Positions 8,603 through 15,947 of a DNA stretch of 46,322 bases are shown here, in pieces (the stretch's first letter is position 1; every line of letters begins with the position of its first letter). The notes below the pieces were generated by a model that ran no database searches, was not told the origin of the DNA, and saw nothing but the letters and a program-made list of their open reading frames with translations. A program made the position numbers and the translations under genes. Origin of the DNA: Burkholderiales bacterium (lineage in GTDB: Bacteria; Pseudomonadota; Gammaproteobacteria; Burkholderiales; Burkholderiaceae_C); assembly GCA_030603635.1 (NCBI GenBank), contig JAUVXK010000008.1:1-46322 (forward strand), in the 5' to 3' direction.

Positions 8603-9081
8603 GGGATCGGACTGAGATGGGCTTTGACTTTCCCCAGCAAGCGGTAAAGCTGGGCCGTATCGCGTTCGTTCAGGTAGGCGAAGGCTTCCACGATCCAGGC
8701 TTCATGCCACTGGGCCATGTCGGCGAATGCAGCATGACCGGCCGGGGTCAGGCGGACCCGGAAAGCACGGCGGTCTTCCTCCACTTCCACTCGCTCGACC
8801 AGGCCCTCCGCGACGAGCTGGTCGGTGATGCCGGTAACGTTGCCACCCGTGACCATGAGGCGGGCCGAGAGCTCCTTCATCTTGAGGCCTTCAGGGTGGC
8901 GCTCGAGTTGGGCCATGAGGTCGAAACGCGGCAAGGTGGTACCGAACTGTTCTCTCAGTCCGCCCCGGATGCGCTTCTCGATCAGCTGGGTACAGGTGAG
9001 CAGTCGCAGCCACAGGCGCAATGCCTCCGGGTGCTCGCTGTGCAGGCGCGCTTCGTGGTCGAGAAGGGGGGAATCGGACAT
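8599..9081 (-). CDS. MarR-family transcriptional regulator
   Basis: This 160-residue winged-helix protein resembles MarR repressors that sense aromatic acids or their CoA esters. The DNA-binding part is visible at about residues 60-105: [24 protein letters not shown] as the helix-turn-helix, and [21 protein letters not shown] as the wing. It is the first gene of the minus-strand set and overlaps the crotonase gene by four bases, so it is likely autoregulated with the catabolic genes. A perfect palindrome about 75 bases upstream is a good operator candidate. The ligand is unknown; the CoA ester made by the cluster's ligase would be a natural guess. Confidence 0.9.
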   Translation of the reverse strand: MSDSPLLDHEARLHSEHPEALRLWLRLLTCTQLIEKRIRGGLREQFGTTLPRFDLMAQLERHPEGLKMKELSARLMVTGGNVTGITDQLVAEGLVERVEVEEDRRAFRVRLTPAGHAAFADMAQWHEAWIVEAFAYLNERDTAQLYRLLGKVKAHLSPIP

Positions 9082-9155
9082 TTGGGGTCGGGCGGATTCA
9101 GGTCGGTCGTGGGAATGCCGGATGAGCAGCCTGTTGGGGAGGGCGGTGCATGGGT

Positions 9156-9177
9156 ATTTGTTTAGGTTTAAACAAAT
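9156..9177. promoter_or_regulatory. Palindromic operator candidate for the MarR regulator
   Basis: Two perfectly complementary 9-base arms, ATTTGTTTA and TAAACAAAT, are separated by GGTT. The AT-rich block stands out in GC-rich surroundings and lies between the divergent MarR gene and the DUF1840 gene. Size and symmetry fit a MarR dimer site. The rest of the 9082-9312 gap shows no other gene. Confidence 0.6.
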
Positions 9178-9312
9178 TGTGCCTTTGATGCCCCCTGGGG
9201 GGGAGGGGGAATACCCTGATCTGGATCAAAGAGTGTGTGCGGCGGCCTGCCGACAGTCGGAAGTCGATGCCAAAATGGTCGTGCAAAGCGATCGCGTCTC
9301 AAGGAGAACAAG

Positions 9313-9636
9313 ATGGTGTACCGATTCAAGACCAAGGCCACGGGCGATGTGGTGATGCTGGAGCAGAACGGCAAGCAATTGTTGGAAATCCTGGGCAAAG
9401 ACCCGGCTGGCCCGGGCATTTTGCTGGTGGAGCAGATGCCGGCAGCGATTGAGGCGATACACGCCGCGGTCTTGAAGGAGGAGGCCGATTTTGAGCGTCG
9501 CAAACAGGAAGCTCTCGAGAAGGGCGAATACGTGCCCGACCCGGAGCGAATCAGCCTGCGAACACGCGTGGCGCCCTTCCTGGAGATGCTGCAGCACTGT
9601 CAGCGTGAAAACGCCGAGGTGGTCTGGGGCGTTTGA
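9313..9636 (+). CDS. DUF1840 domain-containing protein
   Basis: This is a 107-residue soluble protein of the DUF1840 family, found mainly in betaproteobacteria and of unknown function. It opens with MVYRFKTKATGDVVML, and the middle helix MPAAIEAIHAAVLKEE is followed by a charged region and RVAPFLEMLQ, all as in the family. The start is supported by AAGGAG at 9301-9306, seven bases upstream. Its 3' end overlaps the convergent gene after it by 37 bases. It is divergent from the MarR regulator and shares the palindrome region, so it could be affected by that regulator, although nothing else links it to catabolism. Confidence 0.85.
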   Translation: MVYRFKTKATGDVVMLEQNGKQLLEILGKDPAGPGILLVEQMPAAIEAIHAAVLKEEADFERRKQEALEKGEYVPDPERISLRTRVAPFLEMLQHCQRENAEVVWGV

Positions 9637-10031
9637 GGCGGACGGTCATTCAAGACCAGGGGTGCTGCTCCCAGCAGCGCGGCACAGGCCTGTACCGTGA
9701 GGCCTGGGCGGATGCCCAGTGCCGCCGCAGACGGATTGCAATGGCTGACGACGCCGTCAAGCCAGGTGCTCTGCGACTGTCCGATGCAGGCTGAGGTGTG
9801 GGAGACGGCGCATGCGGCAAGGCCTGCCGATTCGAGCAATTCCAGCCCGGCAATGCCTGCGTGATCTTTGCCAACGCCTGCATCGTTGAAGACTGTTAAC
9901 CTGGGGCGCACGGCGATGGCATAGCGGGCCGCGCTCACCCCGCCGTGCGAGCCGGTGACGCCGATGCAGTCCCGATCGGATGGCAAGAGCTCGGTGACGG
10001 AATCGACCAGACGGATCTGAGAGGCGGGCAT
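9600..10031 (-). CDS. Conserved hypothetical protein with GSHGG and NDAGVG motifs
   Basis: This is a 143-residue protein of no assigned function. The sequence looks genuinely protein-like: ordered small hydrophobic segments, a VTGSHGGVSAARYA motif at about residues 25-38, FNDAGVGKDHAGIAGLELL at about 48-66, then VSHTSACIG and an alanine-rich C-terminus. Similar small proteins are remembered from other Burkholderiales, but no reaction is known to me. No ribosome binding site precedes the ATG, and an intrinsic terminator lies between it and the upstream receptor gene, so its expression may depend on read-through or a later start. It overlaps the convergent DUF1840 gene by 37 bases. Confidence 0.6.
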   Translation of the reverse strand: MPASQIRLVDSVTELLPSDRDCIGVTGSHGGVSAARYAIAVRPRLTVFNDAGVGKDHAGIAGLELLESAGLAACAVSHTSACIGQSQSTWLDGVVSHCNPSAAALGIRPGLTVQACAALLGAAPLVLNDRPPQTPQTTSAFSR

Positions 10032-10035
10032 GCAA

Positions 10036-10066
10036 TGAAAAAGCCCCTGTCCGTGGACAAGGGGCT
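10036..10066 (-). terminator. Intrinsic terminator after the Bug receptor gene
   Basis: Read on the minus strand, a stem with arms AGCCCCTTGTCC and GGACAGGGGCT (one unpaired base) and a short ACG junction is followed by TTTTTC. It sits about 25 bases after the receptor stop and just before the 143-residue gene, so it would end or attenuate transcription there. Confidence 0.8.
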
Positions 10067-10090
10067 GGGTTTCAAGAGATGGGGTCAGGA

Positions 10091-11074
10091 TCAGTCTGCG
10101 TACTGGCCTGCGGCGTCAATGGCGGCCTTGAGCTTGACGATCTGATCGGCAACGAAGGCTTTGTGGCCCTCTGGGGTTACACGGTTGTCGGTGACGACGA
10201 TGGCGCCCAGGGCCTGTTGTCGCTGAATGAACTCAGGATCCTTGAGCGCGGCACGCAGGGCTTCGTTGAGCTTCTTGGTCACGGCGGCCGGTGTGCCCTT
10301 GGGCGCGTACAGGCCGTGCCAGATCGTCAGATTGAAGTCGCGTAGCCCCATCTCCTGGAGCGATGGGTAGTGCTTGAGCACCGGGTGGTTCGACAGCGGG
10401 CGTGCGGTGGTCACGGCAAATGCCTTCACGCGACCTGCTTCGATCTGACTGGTCGTGTTGGTGGTCTGGTCACACATCACGTCCACCTGGCCGCCGATGA
10501 GGGCGTTCATCGCCGGGGCGGTGCCGCCGAACGGAATGGTGGTCATGGCCTGGCCGGCCTTGATCGCAGATTGCCACATCAGGCCACAGATGTGCGACGC
10601 AGACCCCAGCCCGGCGTGCGCCAGGTTCAGCTTGCCGCTGTTGGCGCGGATGTAGTTCTCGAAGTCGCGGTAGGTGTTGGCGGGCAGCTGGGGCTTCCCG
10701 ATGAGGGTCATGGGCACGTCGTTGATCATGCCCAGATACTCGAAGTCTTCCAGTGCGTTGTACTGGAGGCGGCGGTACAGGCCGGCGGTGGATGCCATGC
10801 CGATGTGCCAGACCAGCAGGGTGTGTCCGTCGGGTGCTGCCCGGGCGGCCCGCGTGGCGCCAATGGTGCCACCCGCGCCAGCGGCGTTCTCCACAACGAT
10901 GTTGGCGTTGCCCAGGTGCTTGCGCATGGCTTCGGCGAGCTGGCGGGCGACGGTGTCGGTCGGGCCGCCAGCAGCGAACGGGACGATGAAGGTGATCGGC
11001 TTGGAAGGGAAGTCCTGTGCGTAGGCTCCGACAGCCACGGTGGCCGCCGCAGCGACAGTGATCCACTTTTTCAT
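10091..11074 (-). CDS. Bug-family (TctC-like) periplasmic solute-binding protein
   Basis: This 327-residue exported protein belongs to the Bug receptors of tripartite tricarboxylate transporters, greatly expanded in betaproteobacteria. A signal peptide spans about residues 1-19 (MKKWITVAAAATVAVGAYA), followed by FPSKPITFIVPFAAGGPTD, the usual start of the mature protein and ligand loop. The middle region with LAHAGLGSASHICGLMW and the later IPFGGTAPAMNALIGGQVD are also typical. AGGAG lies six bases before the start. No TctA or TctB membrane gene is in the window, so it is an orphan receptor. Ligands of this family are usually carboxylates; this one cannot be named. Confidence 0.93.
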   Translation of the reverse strand: MKKWITVAAAATVAVGAYAQDFPSKPITFIVPFAAGGPTDTVARQLAEAMRKHLGNANIVVENAAGAGGTIGATRAARAAPDGHTLLVWHIGMASTAGLYRRLQYNALEDFEYLGMINDVPMTLIGKPQLPANTYRDFENYIRANSGKLNLAHAGLGSASHICGLMWQSAIKAGQAMTTIPFGGTAPAMNALIGGQVDVMCDQTTNTTSQIEAGRVKAFAVTTARPLSNHPVLKHYPSLQEMGLRDFNLTIWHGLYAPKGTPAAVTKKLNEALRAALKDPEFIQRQQALGAIVVTDNRVTPEGHKAFVADQIVKLKAAIDAAGQYAD

Positions 11075-11174
11075 GCGTGTCTCCTTAGACGAGGGGAAAG
11101 CATCATGGTAGCGGGGCTGCGGCCCTGTGCCATCGCGGGAACTACGTAGACCGGTGTTGGGGAAAAACCGGGGG

Positions 11175-12452
11175 TCAGTCGTAGCGGCGAGCGTCCTCGA
11201 TCACCTTGCCGTCGTTGGGCAGGCTGCCCGCATCGACCAGCACGGCTTGGCCGCGCAGCTTGGTCACCTCGCGCATGCTGTCTTCCAGTGCACCCAAGAG
11301 CGTGTGGCCGTCGCCTGCCAGCGGCTGGCGGACCTCCACCTGGAGGGCCATGCGGTCGTCGGCCATCTCGCCGGAGACAACCAGGCGAGCCCGCAGCACC
11401 TCGGGGTGACGGCGCACGATCTCGGCGACCTGAGAGGGGTGGACGAACATGCCCTTGATCTTGGTGGTCTGGTCTGCACGGCCCATCCAGCCCTTGATGC
11501 GGGTGTTGGTCCGTCCCGTCGGGCAGGTGGCAGAAAGGATCGCCGAGAGGTCACCGGTGCCGAAGCGCACCAGCGGATAGTCGGGGTTCAGCACGGTGAC
11601 CACCACTTCACCCACCTCACCCTCGGCGACCGGATCACCCGTTCCCGGACGCACGATTTCCAGGATCACGTGTTCATCCAGCACCAACCCCTCCCGGCTG
11701 GCGGTTTCGTAGGCGATGAGGCCGGCATCAGCGGTGGCGTAGCACTGGTAGGCGGTGACGCCTCGCTCCGCGAGCCAGTCGCGCAGCGACGGTGGGCAGG
11801 CTTCGCCGGAGACCAGCGCCTTGCGGATGGGCAGGGGCATGCCGGCTTGTTCGGCCTTTTCCACCAGGATGCGCAGAAAACTGGGCGTGCCTGCGTACGC
11901 GGAGGGCTGGAGGTCCTGTACGGCGGCAAGCTGCTGCTCGGTATTGCCTACCCCGCCAGGGATGACGGTACAGCCCAGGGCATGAGCGCCGCTTTCCATG
12001 ATCCAGGCGCCAGGGGTGAGGTGATAGCTGAAGCAGTTGTGCACCAGTTCCCCGGCCTCGAAACCGGCTGCTGCCATGGCGCGCGCCGAGCGCCAGTAGT
12101 CGCGGGCATGTCCTTCGGGTTCATAGATCGGGCCGGGCGACTGGAAGACCCGGCGCGCACCGGACGACCTCAGCAGCCCTTTCCAGCCAATGGCTGAAAA
12201 GCCGCCGAACGGATCCCCCCCAGACCGGCGACTGGCCAACTGGCGTTCCAGCAGCTCATGCTTGCGGACCACGGGCAGGGTGGCCAGCGCCTGGCGGCTG
12301 TTGATGCGGTCCGGATCGACACCGGCCAGCAGCTCGGCATAGGCGGTGCTGCTCGACTGGGCGTGTCGGATGTGGGCCGGCAAGGCGGCCATGAGGGCGG
12401 CCTCGCGGTCAGCGGGCGCACGGGTTTCCAGGGCGTCGAAATGGGTGGGCAT
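11175..12452 (-). CDS. PaaK-like CoA ligase family protein with atypical P-loop
   Basis: This 425-residue protein resembles phenylacetate-CoA ligase (PaaK) along most of its length. YAGTPSFLRILVEKAE, SGEACPPSLRDWLAE, CYATADAGLIAYE, and the C-terminal TTKIKGMFVHPSQVAEI with its lysine are all recognisable. The region that should carry the Ser-Gly-Thr-Thr-Gly-Lys type adenylation loop instead reads SSGARRVFQSPGPIYEP at about residues 96-112, so nucleotide contacts differ. It is the last gene of the ligase-livGHMKF operon, 42 bases after livF. The role is probably activation of an aromatic or related acid brought in by the transporter. Reduced or altered catalytic activity is possible. Confidence 0.82.
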   Translation of the reverse strand: MPTHFDALETRAPADREAALMAALPAHIRHAQSSSTAYAELLAGVDPDRINSRQALATLPVVRKHELLERQLASRRSGGDPFGGFSAIGWKGLLRSSGARRVFQSPGPIYEPEGHARDYWRSARAMAAAGFEAGELVHNCFSYHLTPGAWIMESGAHALGCTVIPGGVGNTEQQLAAVQDLQPSAYAGTPSFLRILVEKAEQAGMPLPIRKALVSGEACPPSLRDWLAERGVTAYQCYATADAGLIAYETASREGLVLDEHVILEIVRPGTGDPVAEGEVGEVVVTVLNPDYPLVRFGTGDLSAILSATCPTGRTNTRIKGWMGRADQTTKIKGMFVHPSQVAEIVRRHPEVLRARLVVSGEMADDRMALQVEVRQPLAGDGHTLLGALEDSMREVTKLRGQAVLVDAGSLPNDGKVIEDARRYD

Positions 12453-12494
12453 GGCAGGAACTCGGCGGTCGGGGAGGGCGGGCAGCTTCGGACG

Positions 12495-13304
12495 TCAGGC
12501 CAGCCAGCGCTTGCGGCGCTTGTAGCTCTTGACTTCCTTGAAGCTCTTGCGCTCGGAGCCGCCCATGCCGAGGTAGAACTCCTTGACATCTTCGTTGTTG
12601 CGCAGGTCCTCGGCCTTGCCGTCCATCACGATGCGGCCGCTTTCCATGATGTAGCCATAGTCGGCATAGCGCAGAGCCATGTTGGTGTTCTGCTCGGCGA
12701 TCAGGAAGGTCACCTTTTCCTTCTGGTTGAGATCCTTCACGATCTCGAACACCTCCTCGACGATTTGCGGCGCCAGACCCATGGAAGGCTCGTCGAGCAG
12801 CACCACGCTGGGGTTGGCCATGATGGCGCGACCGATCGCGCACATCTGCTGTTCGCCGCCCGAGGTGTAGGCGGCCTGGCTGTTGCGGCGCGTTTTCAGC
12901 CGGGGGAAATAGTTGTAGACTTTTTCCAGGTTGGCGTCCACCTCGGCCTTGCTTTTGCGGGTGTAGGCGCCGGTGAGGAGGTTTTCTTCGATGGTGAGGT
13001 GGGCAAAGCAGTGCCGCCCTTCCATGACTTGGACCACACCGCGTTGCACCAGATCGGCTGGCGTAAGGTTTTCAATGCGCTCCCCGCGCAGCTCGATGCT
13101 GCCTTTGGTGACTTCACCGCGCTCCCCCTTGAGCAGGTTGGACACGGCGCGCAGCGTCGTGGTCTTGCCCGCGCCGTTGCCACCCAGGATCGCGGCGATC
13201 TGGCCTTCGGCCACTTGCAGGGACACGCCTTTGAGCACCAGGATCACGTGGTTGTAGATGACCTCGATGCCGTTGACGTTGAGAACGATGTTGGATGTGC
13301 TCAT
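12495..13304 (-). CDS. livF: LivF-type ABC transporter ATP-binding protein
   Basis: This 269-residue ATPase belongs to the branched-chain amino acid (HAAT) importer family. Walker A is GGNGAGKTT at about residues 41-49, the signature is TSGGEQQM, and Walker B is VVLLDEPSMGLAP. The C-terminal tail, FKEVKSYKRRKRWLA, is longer and more basic than in the E. coli protein. It pairs with LivG from the same operon to drive transport through LivH and LivM. It is separated from livK by a 126-base gap with two strong hairpins, which suggests a lower mRNA level than the receptor. The flanking CoA ligases point to an aromatic or organic acid substrate rather than leucine. Confidence 0.93.
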   Translation of the reverse strand: MSTSNIVLNVNGIEVIYNHVILVLKGVSLQVAEGQIAAILGGNGAGKTTTLRAVSNLLKGERGEVTKGSIELRGERIENLTPADLVQRGVVQVMEGRHCFAHLTIEENLLTGAYTRKSKAEVDANLEKVYNYFPRLKTRRNSQAAYTSGGEQQMCAIGRAIMANPSVVLLDEPSMGLAPQIVEEVFEIVKDLNQKEKVTFLIAEQNTNMALRYADYGYIMESGRIVMDGKAEDLRNNEDVKEFYLGMGGSERKSFKEVKSYKRRKRWLA

Positions 13305-13333
13305 GGGTGGGCTTTCAAAAAAACAGAGCGGGG

Positions 13334-13378
13334 TTCAGTCCGCTGCGGACGCTGTCGATCTGTCCGCAGGGGACTGAA
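13334..13378 (-). promoter_or_regulatory. Large hairpin between livK and livF
   Basis: Two 17-base arms, TTCAGTCCGCTGCGGAC and GTCCGCAGGGGACTGAA, pair with a single G-G mismatch around an 11-base loop. On the transcribed minus strand a run of seven T follows about ten bases after the stem. The spacing is loose for an intrinsic terminator, so partial termination or 3'-end protection of the livK mRNA is the best reading. Confidence 0.6.
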
Positions 13379-13394
13379 GGCCGGTGTGCACCTT

Positions 13395-13422
13395 CAGCGC
13401 GCCCGCCGTGAGGCGGGCGCTG
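13395..13422 (-). promoter_or_regulatory. Second hairpin directly after livK
   Basis: The arms GCCCGCC and GGCGGGC close a GTGA loop and extend by CAGC/GCTG across a two-base bulge. No T run follows. The hairpin begins nine bases after the livK stop and probably blocks 3' exonucleases, as often seen after binding-protein genes. Confidence 0.55.
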
Positions 13423-13430
13423 TCACCAGA

Positions 13431-14771
13431 TCAGGACTGGCAGTCCGACGGGGGGCGGCGGGTCAGGTTCTTTTCGCGGGCATACTGGTCAGCCGAGGCC
13501 TTGACCATCGGGCGGATGATCTGCTCGTCGGCCTGCAGCCAGTCGGAGGCCCATTCGAAACCGTTGCCGGTCCAGGTATGGACGCGTGCCCAGGCAGCGC
13601 CCATGTGGTCGTTGCAGGAGGTGGAAATCGGGCCACGCAGCACACCCTTGAAGCCGAGCTGGTCGAGGCGAGCCTGAGTGATGTTCAGATTCTCGTAGCC
13701 CCAGCGTGCCTGTTCCGGCGTGATGTGCTTGCCCTTGCCGAAACGCTCCTGGGCACGGAACACGCCCTCGACCGACAGCATGGCGCCCACGACGCCACGC
13801 ATGTAGAGCACGTCGCCGACTTCGGCGCGGGGGCCGGTGCCCTGGCCTTTGTCGTGTACCTCTGCCAGAATGGCCTTGACCACGTCGGAGTTCTTTTCGG
13901 CACCGTGCTGCATCATCACGGCGTTGTAGCCGCGTGCGGCCTGGCCGATGTCTCGCAGATCCGGCTCGGCGCCCGACCACCAGGTGCCGATCATCTTCTC
14001 CCTCGGGTACCCAACGGCGATGGCTTCGCGGACCGCAGTGGCAGTCATCACGCCCCAGGTCTGCAGAATCACCCAGTCAGGCCTCGACTGGCGAACCTGC
14101 AACCAGATGGCTTTCTGCTCCACCCCCGGTGCGGGAATGGGCAGCAGTTGCAGCGTGAAGCCATGCGTCGCGGCACGCTCCTGCAGGATGGGCAACAGTT
14201 CCTTGCCAAAGGGGCTGTCATGGAAGCCAACGGCAATACGTTTGCCGCGCAGCTTGTCCCAACCGCCTTCCTTGTTGGCGATGTGCTTGAGGGCCACGTC
14301 ACCGGCGACCCAGTAGTGGCCGATCAGCGGGAAGTTCCACTTGAAAATGCCGCCGTCTGCCGAGTCGCTGCGGCCGTAACCGGAGGTGATCAGTGGGATC
14401 TTGTCCACAGGAACCTTCTCGGTCAACGCGAAGGTGATGCCGGTGGACAGCGGCTGGAACACAGTCGCGCCACCATGGCGGCCCTTGAGGCGCTCATAGC
14501 ATTCCACGCCACGGTCGGTGGCGTAGGCGGTCTCGCACTCCTCAACGAGCGTCTGCACCCCGTTGATGCCGCCACGCGCATTGACCAGCTTCATGTAGTC
14601 GGCATAACCGTTGGCCCAAGGTGTTGCGTTCGGTGCCACCGGTCCGGTACGCCCCGTCAGGCTGGGGAAGAATTGCACGGTGCCCTGGGCCATCGCGGCC
14701 GTGGTGGCGAGGCCCGTGGTCAGTGCGGCGGCCGCCATGGTGGCTGCCAGCGCGAGATGTCGCAGTTTCAT
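13431..14771 (-). CDS. livK: ABC transporter substrate-binding protein, LivK-like
   Basis: This 446-residue exported receptor belongs to the type 1 periplasmic-binding fold. The signal peptide MKLRHLALAATMAAAALTTGLATTAAMAQ covers residues 1-28 or so. The start at 14771 is supported by AGGAGA seven bases upstream; a longer frame to 14795 has no such site. ITFALTEKVPVDKIPLITSGYGRSDSADGG and LPIPAPGVEQKAIWLQVRQ mark the ligand cleft. It is longer than leucine-binding proteins (about 370) and closer to receptors paired with aromatic degradation clusters. It lies between livM and livF and is followed by two hairpins. The ligand is unknown. Confidence 0.9.
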   Translation of the reverse strand: MKLRHLALAATMAAAALTTGLATTAAMAQGTVQFFPSLTGRTGPVAPNATPWANGYADYMKLVNARGGINGVQTLVEECETAYATDRGVECYERLKGRHGGATVFQPLSTGITFALTEKVPVDKIPLITSGYGRSDSADGGIFKWNFPLIGHYWVAGDVALKHIANKEGGWDKLRGKRIAVGFHDSPFGKELLPILQERAATHGFTLQLLPIPAPGVEQKAIWLQVRQSRPDWVILQTWGVMTATAVREAIAVGYPREKMIGTWWSGAEPDLRDIGQAARGYNAVMMQHGAEKNSDVVKAILAEVHDKGQGTGPRAEVGDVLYMRGVVGAMLSVEGVFRAQERFGKGKHITPEQARWGYENLNITQARLDQLGFKGVLRGPISTSCNDHMGAAWARVHTWTGNGFEWASDWLQADEQIIRPMVKASADQYAREKNLTRRPPSDCQS

Positions 14772-14859
14772 GGATTGTCTCCTTCTAAAAAACACCTACC
14801 AAAAGCACACGTGGAAAGGAAGCCCCCGAGGTGTCGAGCAGGGCATCCGCGTCGAGAAA

Positions 14860-15936
14860 TCAGTGCGGGAAGGGCCACAGGCGCAGTTTCTGTTTACCAA
14901 TGCTCCACAGCTTGGCCAGACCGTGAGGTTCCTTGATCAGGAACCAGACGATCAGGGCGCCGAAGATCATGAATTCGGCGTGCGAAACCATGGCGGTGGA
15001 AATCGAGATGCCGACCAGTCCCCCCACCCAGGGCAGGAACTGGTTCAGGAAGATCGGCAGGACCACGATGAAGGCGGCGCCGAAGAAACTGCCCATGATG
15101 GAACCCAGGCCACCGATGATCACGATGAACAGAAGCTGGAACGAGCGCTCGATGCTGAAGGCCAGCGGCTCCCAGGAACCCAGGTGAACAAAGCCCCACA
15201 GCGCGCCAGCCACACCGATGATGAAGGAGCTGACGGCAAATGCGCTGAGCTTGGCGTACATCGGGCGGATGCCGATGACCGAAGCCGCCACGTCCATGTC
15301 GCGGATGGCCATCCACTCGCGGCCAATGGCCGATCGGACCAGATTTTTGGCAAGCAGGGCAAACACCACCGTGAAGCCCAGGCAGAACAGGTACTTTTCC
15401 ACCGGGGTGTCGATGCGCCATCCAAGCAGCGACAAGTTGGACACCGCCACCGAGCCGGAGGTGCTGTTGTTGGTGAACCAGTCGATGCGGGCGAAAGCCC
15501 AGTCGAAGAAGAACTGGGCGGCCAATGTGGCCACCGCCAGATACAGACCTTTCACCCGCAGGCTCGGGACGCCGAAGGCGATCCCGGCCAGCATGGAGAA
15601 GAACCCGCCGGCCAGCAGGGCGACGATCAGCGGCATCCCGTCGATGCGCACGAAGGTGTTGTAGGCCATATAGGCGCCCACCGCCATGAAGGCGCCCGAC
15701 CCTAGCGAGATCTGGCCGCAGTAGCCGACCAGGATGTTCACACCGATGGCCGCCAATGACAGGATCACGAACGGGATCAGCACCGCACGGAAAAGATACT
15801 CGTCGGCCAGCAACGGCACGCCGATGAAGGCGAAGGCAATCAGGCCGAGTATGGCGATACGATCCTGGGCGATCGGGAAGATCTGCTGATCGGTGTGGTA
15901 GGAGGTCTTGAACTGACCGTTTTCTCTGTAGAACAT
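14860..15936 (-). CDS. livM: LivM-type ABC transporter permease
   Basis: This 358-residue inner-membrane permease shows about nine or ten hydrophobic segments, starting at IAILGLIAFAFIGVPLLA near residue 29. The family signature GYCGQISLGSGAFMAVGAYM is at about 71-90, and GLGSIMGSFFGAAF in the C-terminal half corresponds to the loop contacting the ATPases. The gene is 11 bases downstream of livH and 88 bases upstream of livK. It forms the transmembrane channel with LivH. Confidence 0.93.
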   Translation of the reverse strand: MFYRENGQFKTSYHTDQQIFPIAQDRIAILGLIAFAFIGVPLLADEYLFRAVLIPFVILSLAAIGVNILVGYCGQISLGSGAFMAVGAYMAYNTFVRIDGMPLIVALLAGGFFSMLAGIAFGVPSLRVKGLYLAVATLAAQFFFDWAFARIDWFTNNSTSGSVAVSNLSLLGWRIDTPVEKYLFCLGFTVVFALLAKNLVRSAIGREWMAIRDMDVAASVIGIRPMYAKLSAFAVSSFIIGVAGALWGFVHLGSWEPLAFSIERSFQLLFIVIIGGLGSIMGSFFGAAFIVVLPIFLNQFLPWVGGLVGISISTAMVSHAEFMIFGALIVWFLIKEPHGLAKLWSIGKQKLRLWPFPH

Positions 15937-15947
15937 GTTTTATCTCC

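Noticed and set aside
12258-14936. Very long plus-strand open frame (892 codons) opposite livF and livK
   Set aside because: It is antisense to two clearly recognised genes and arises from GC-rich third positions; its composition is not protein-like.
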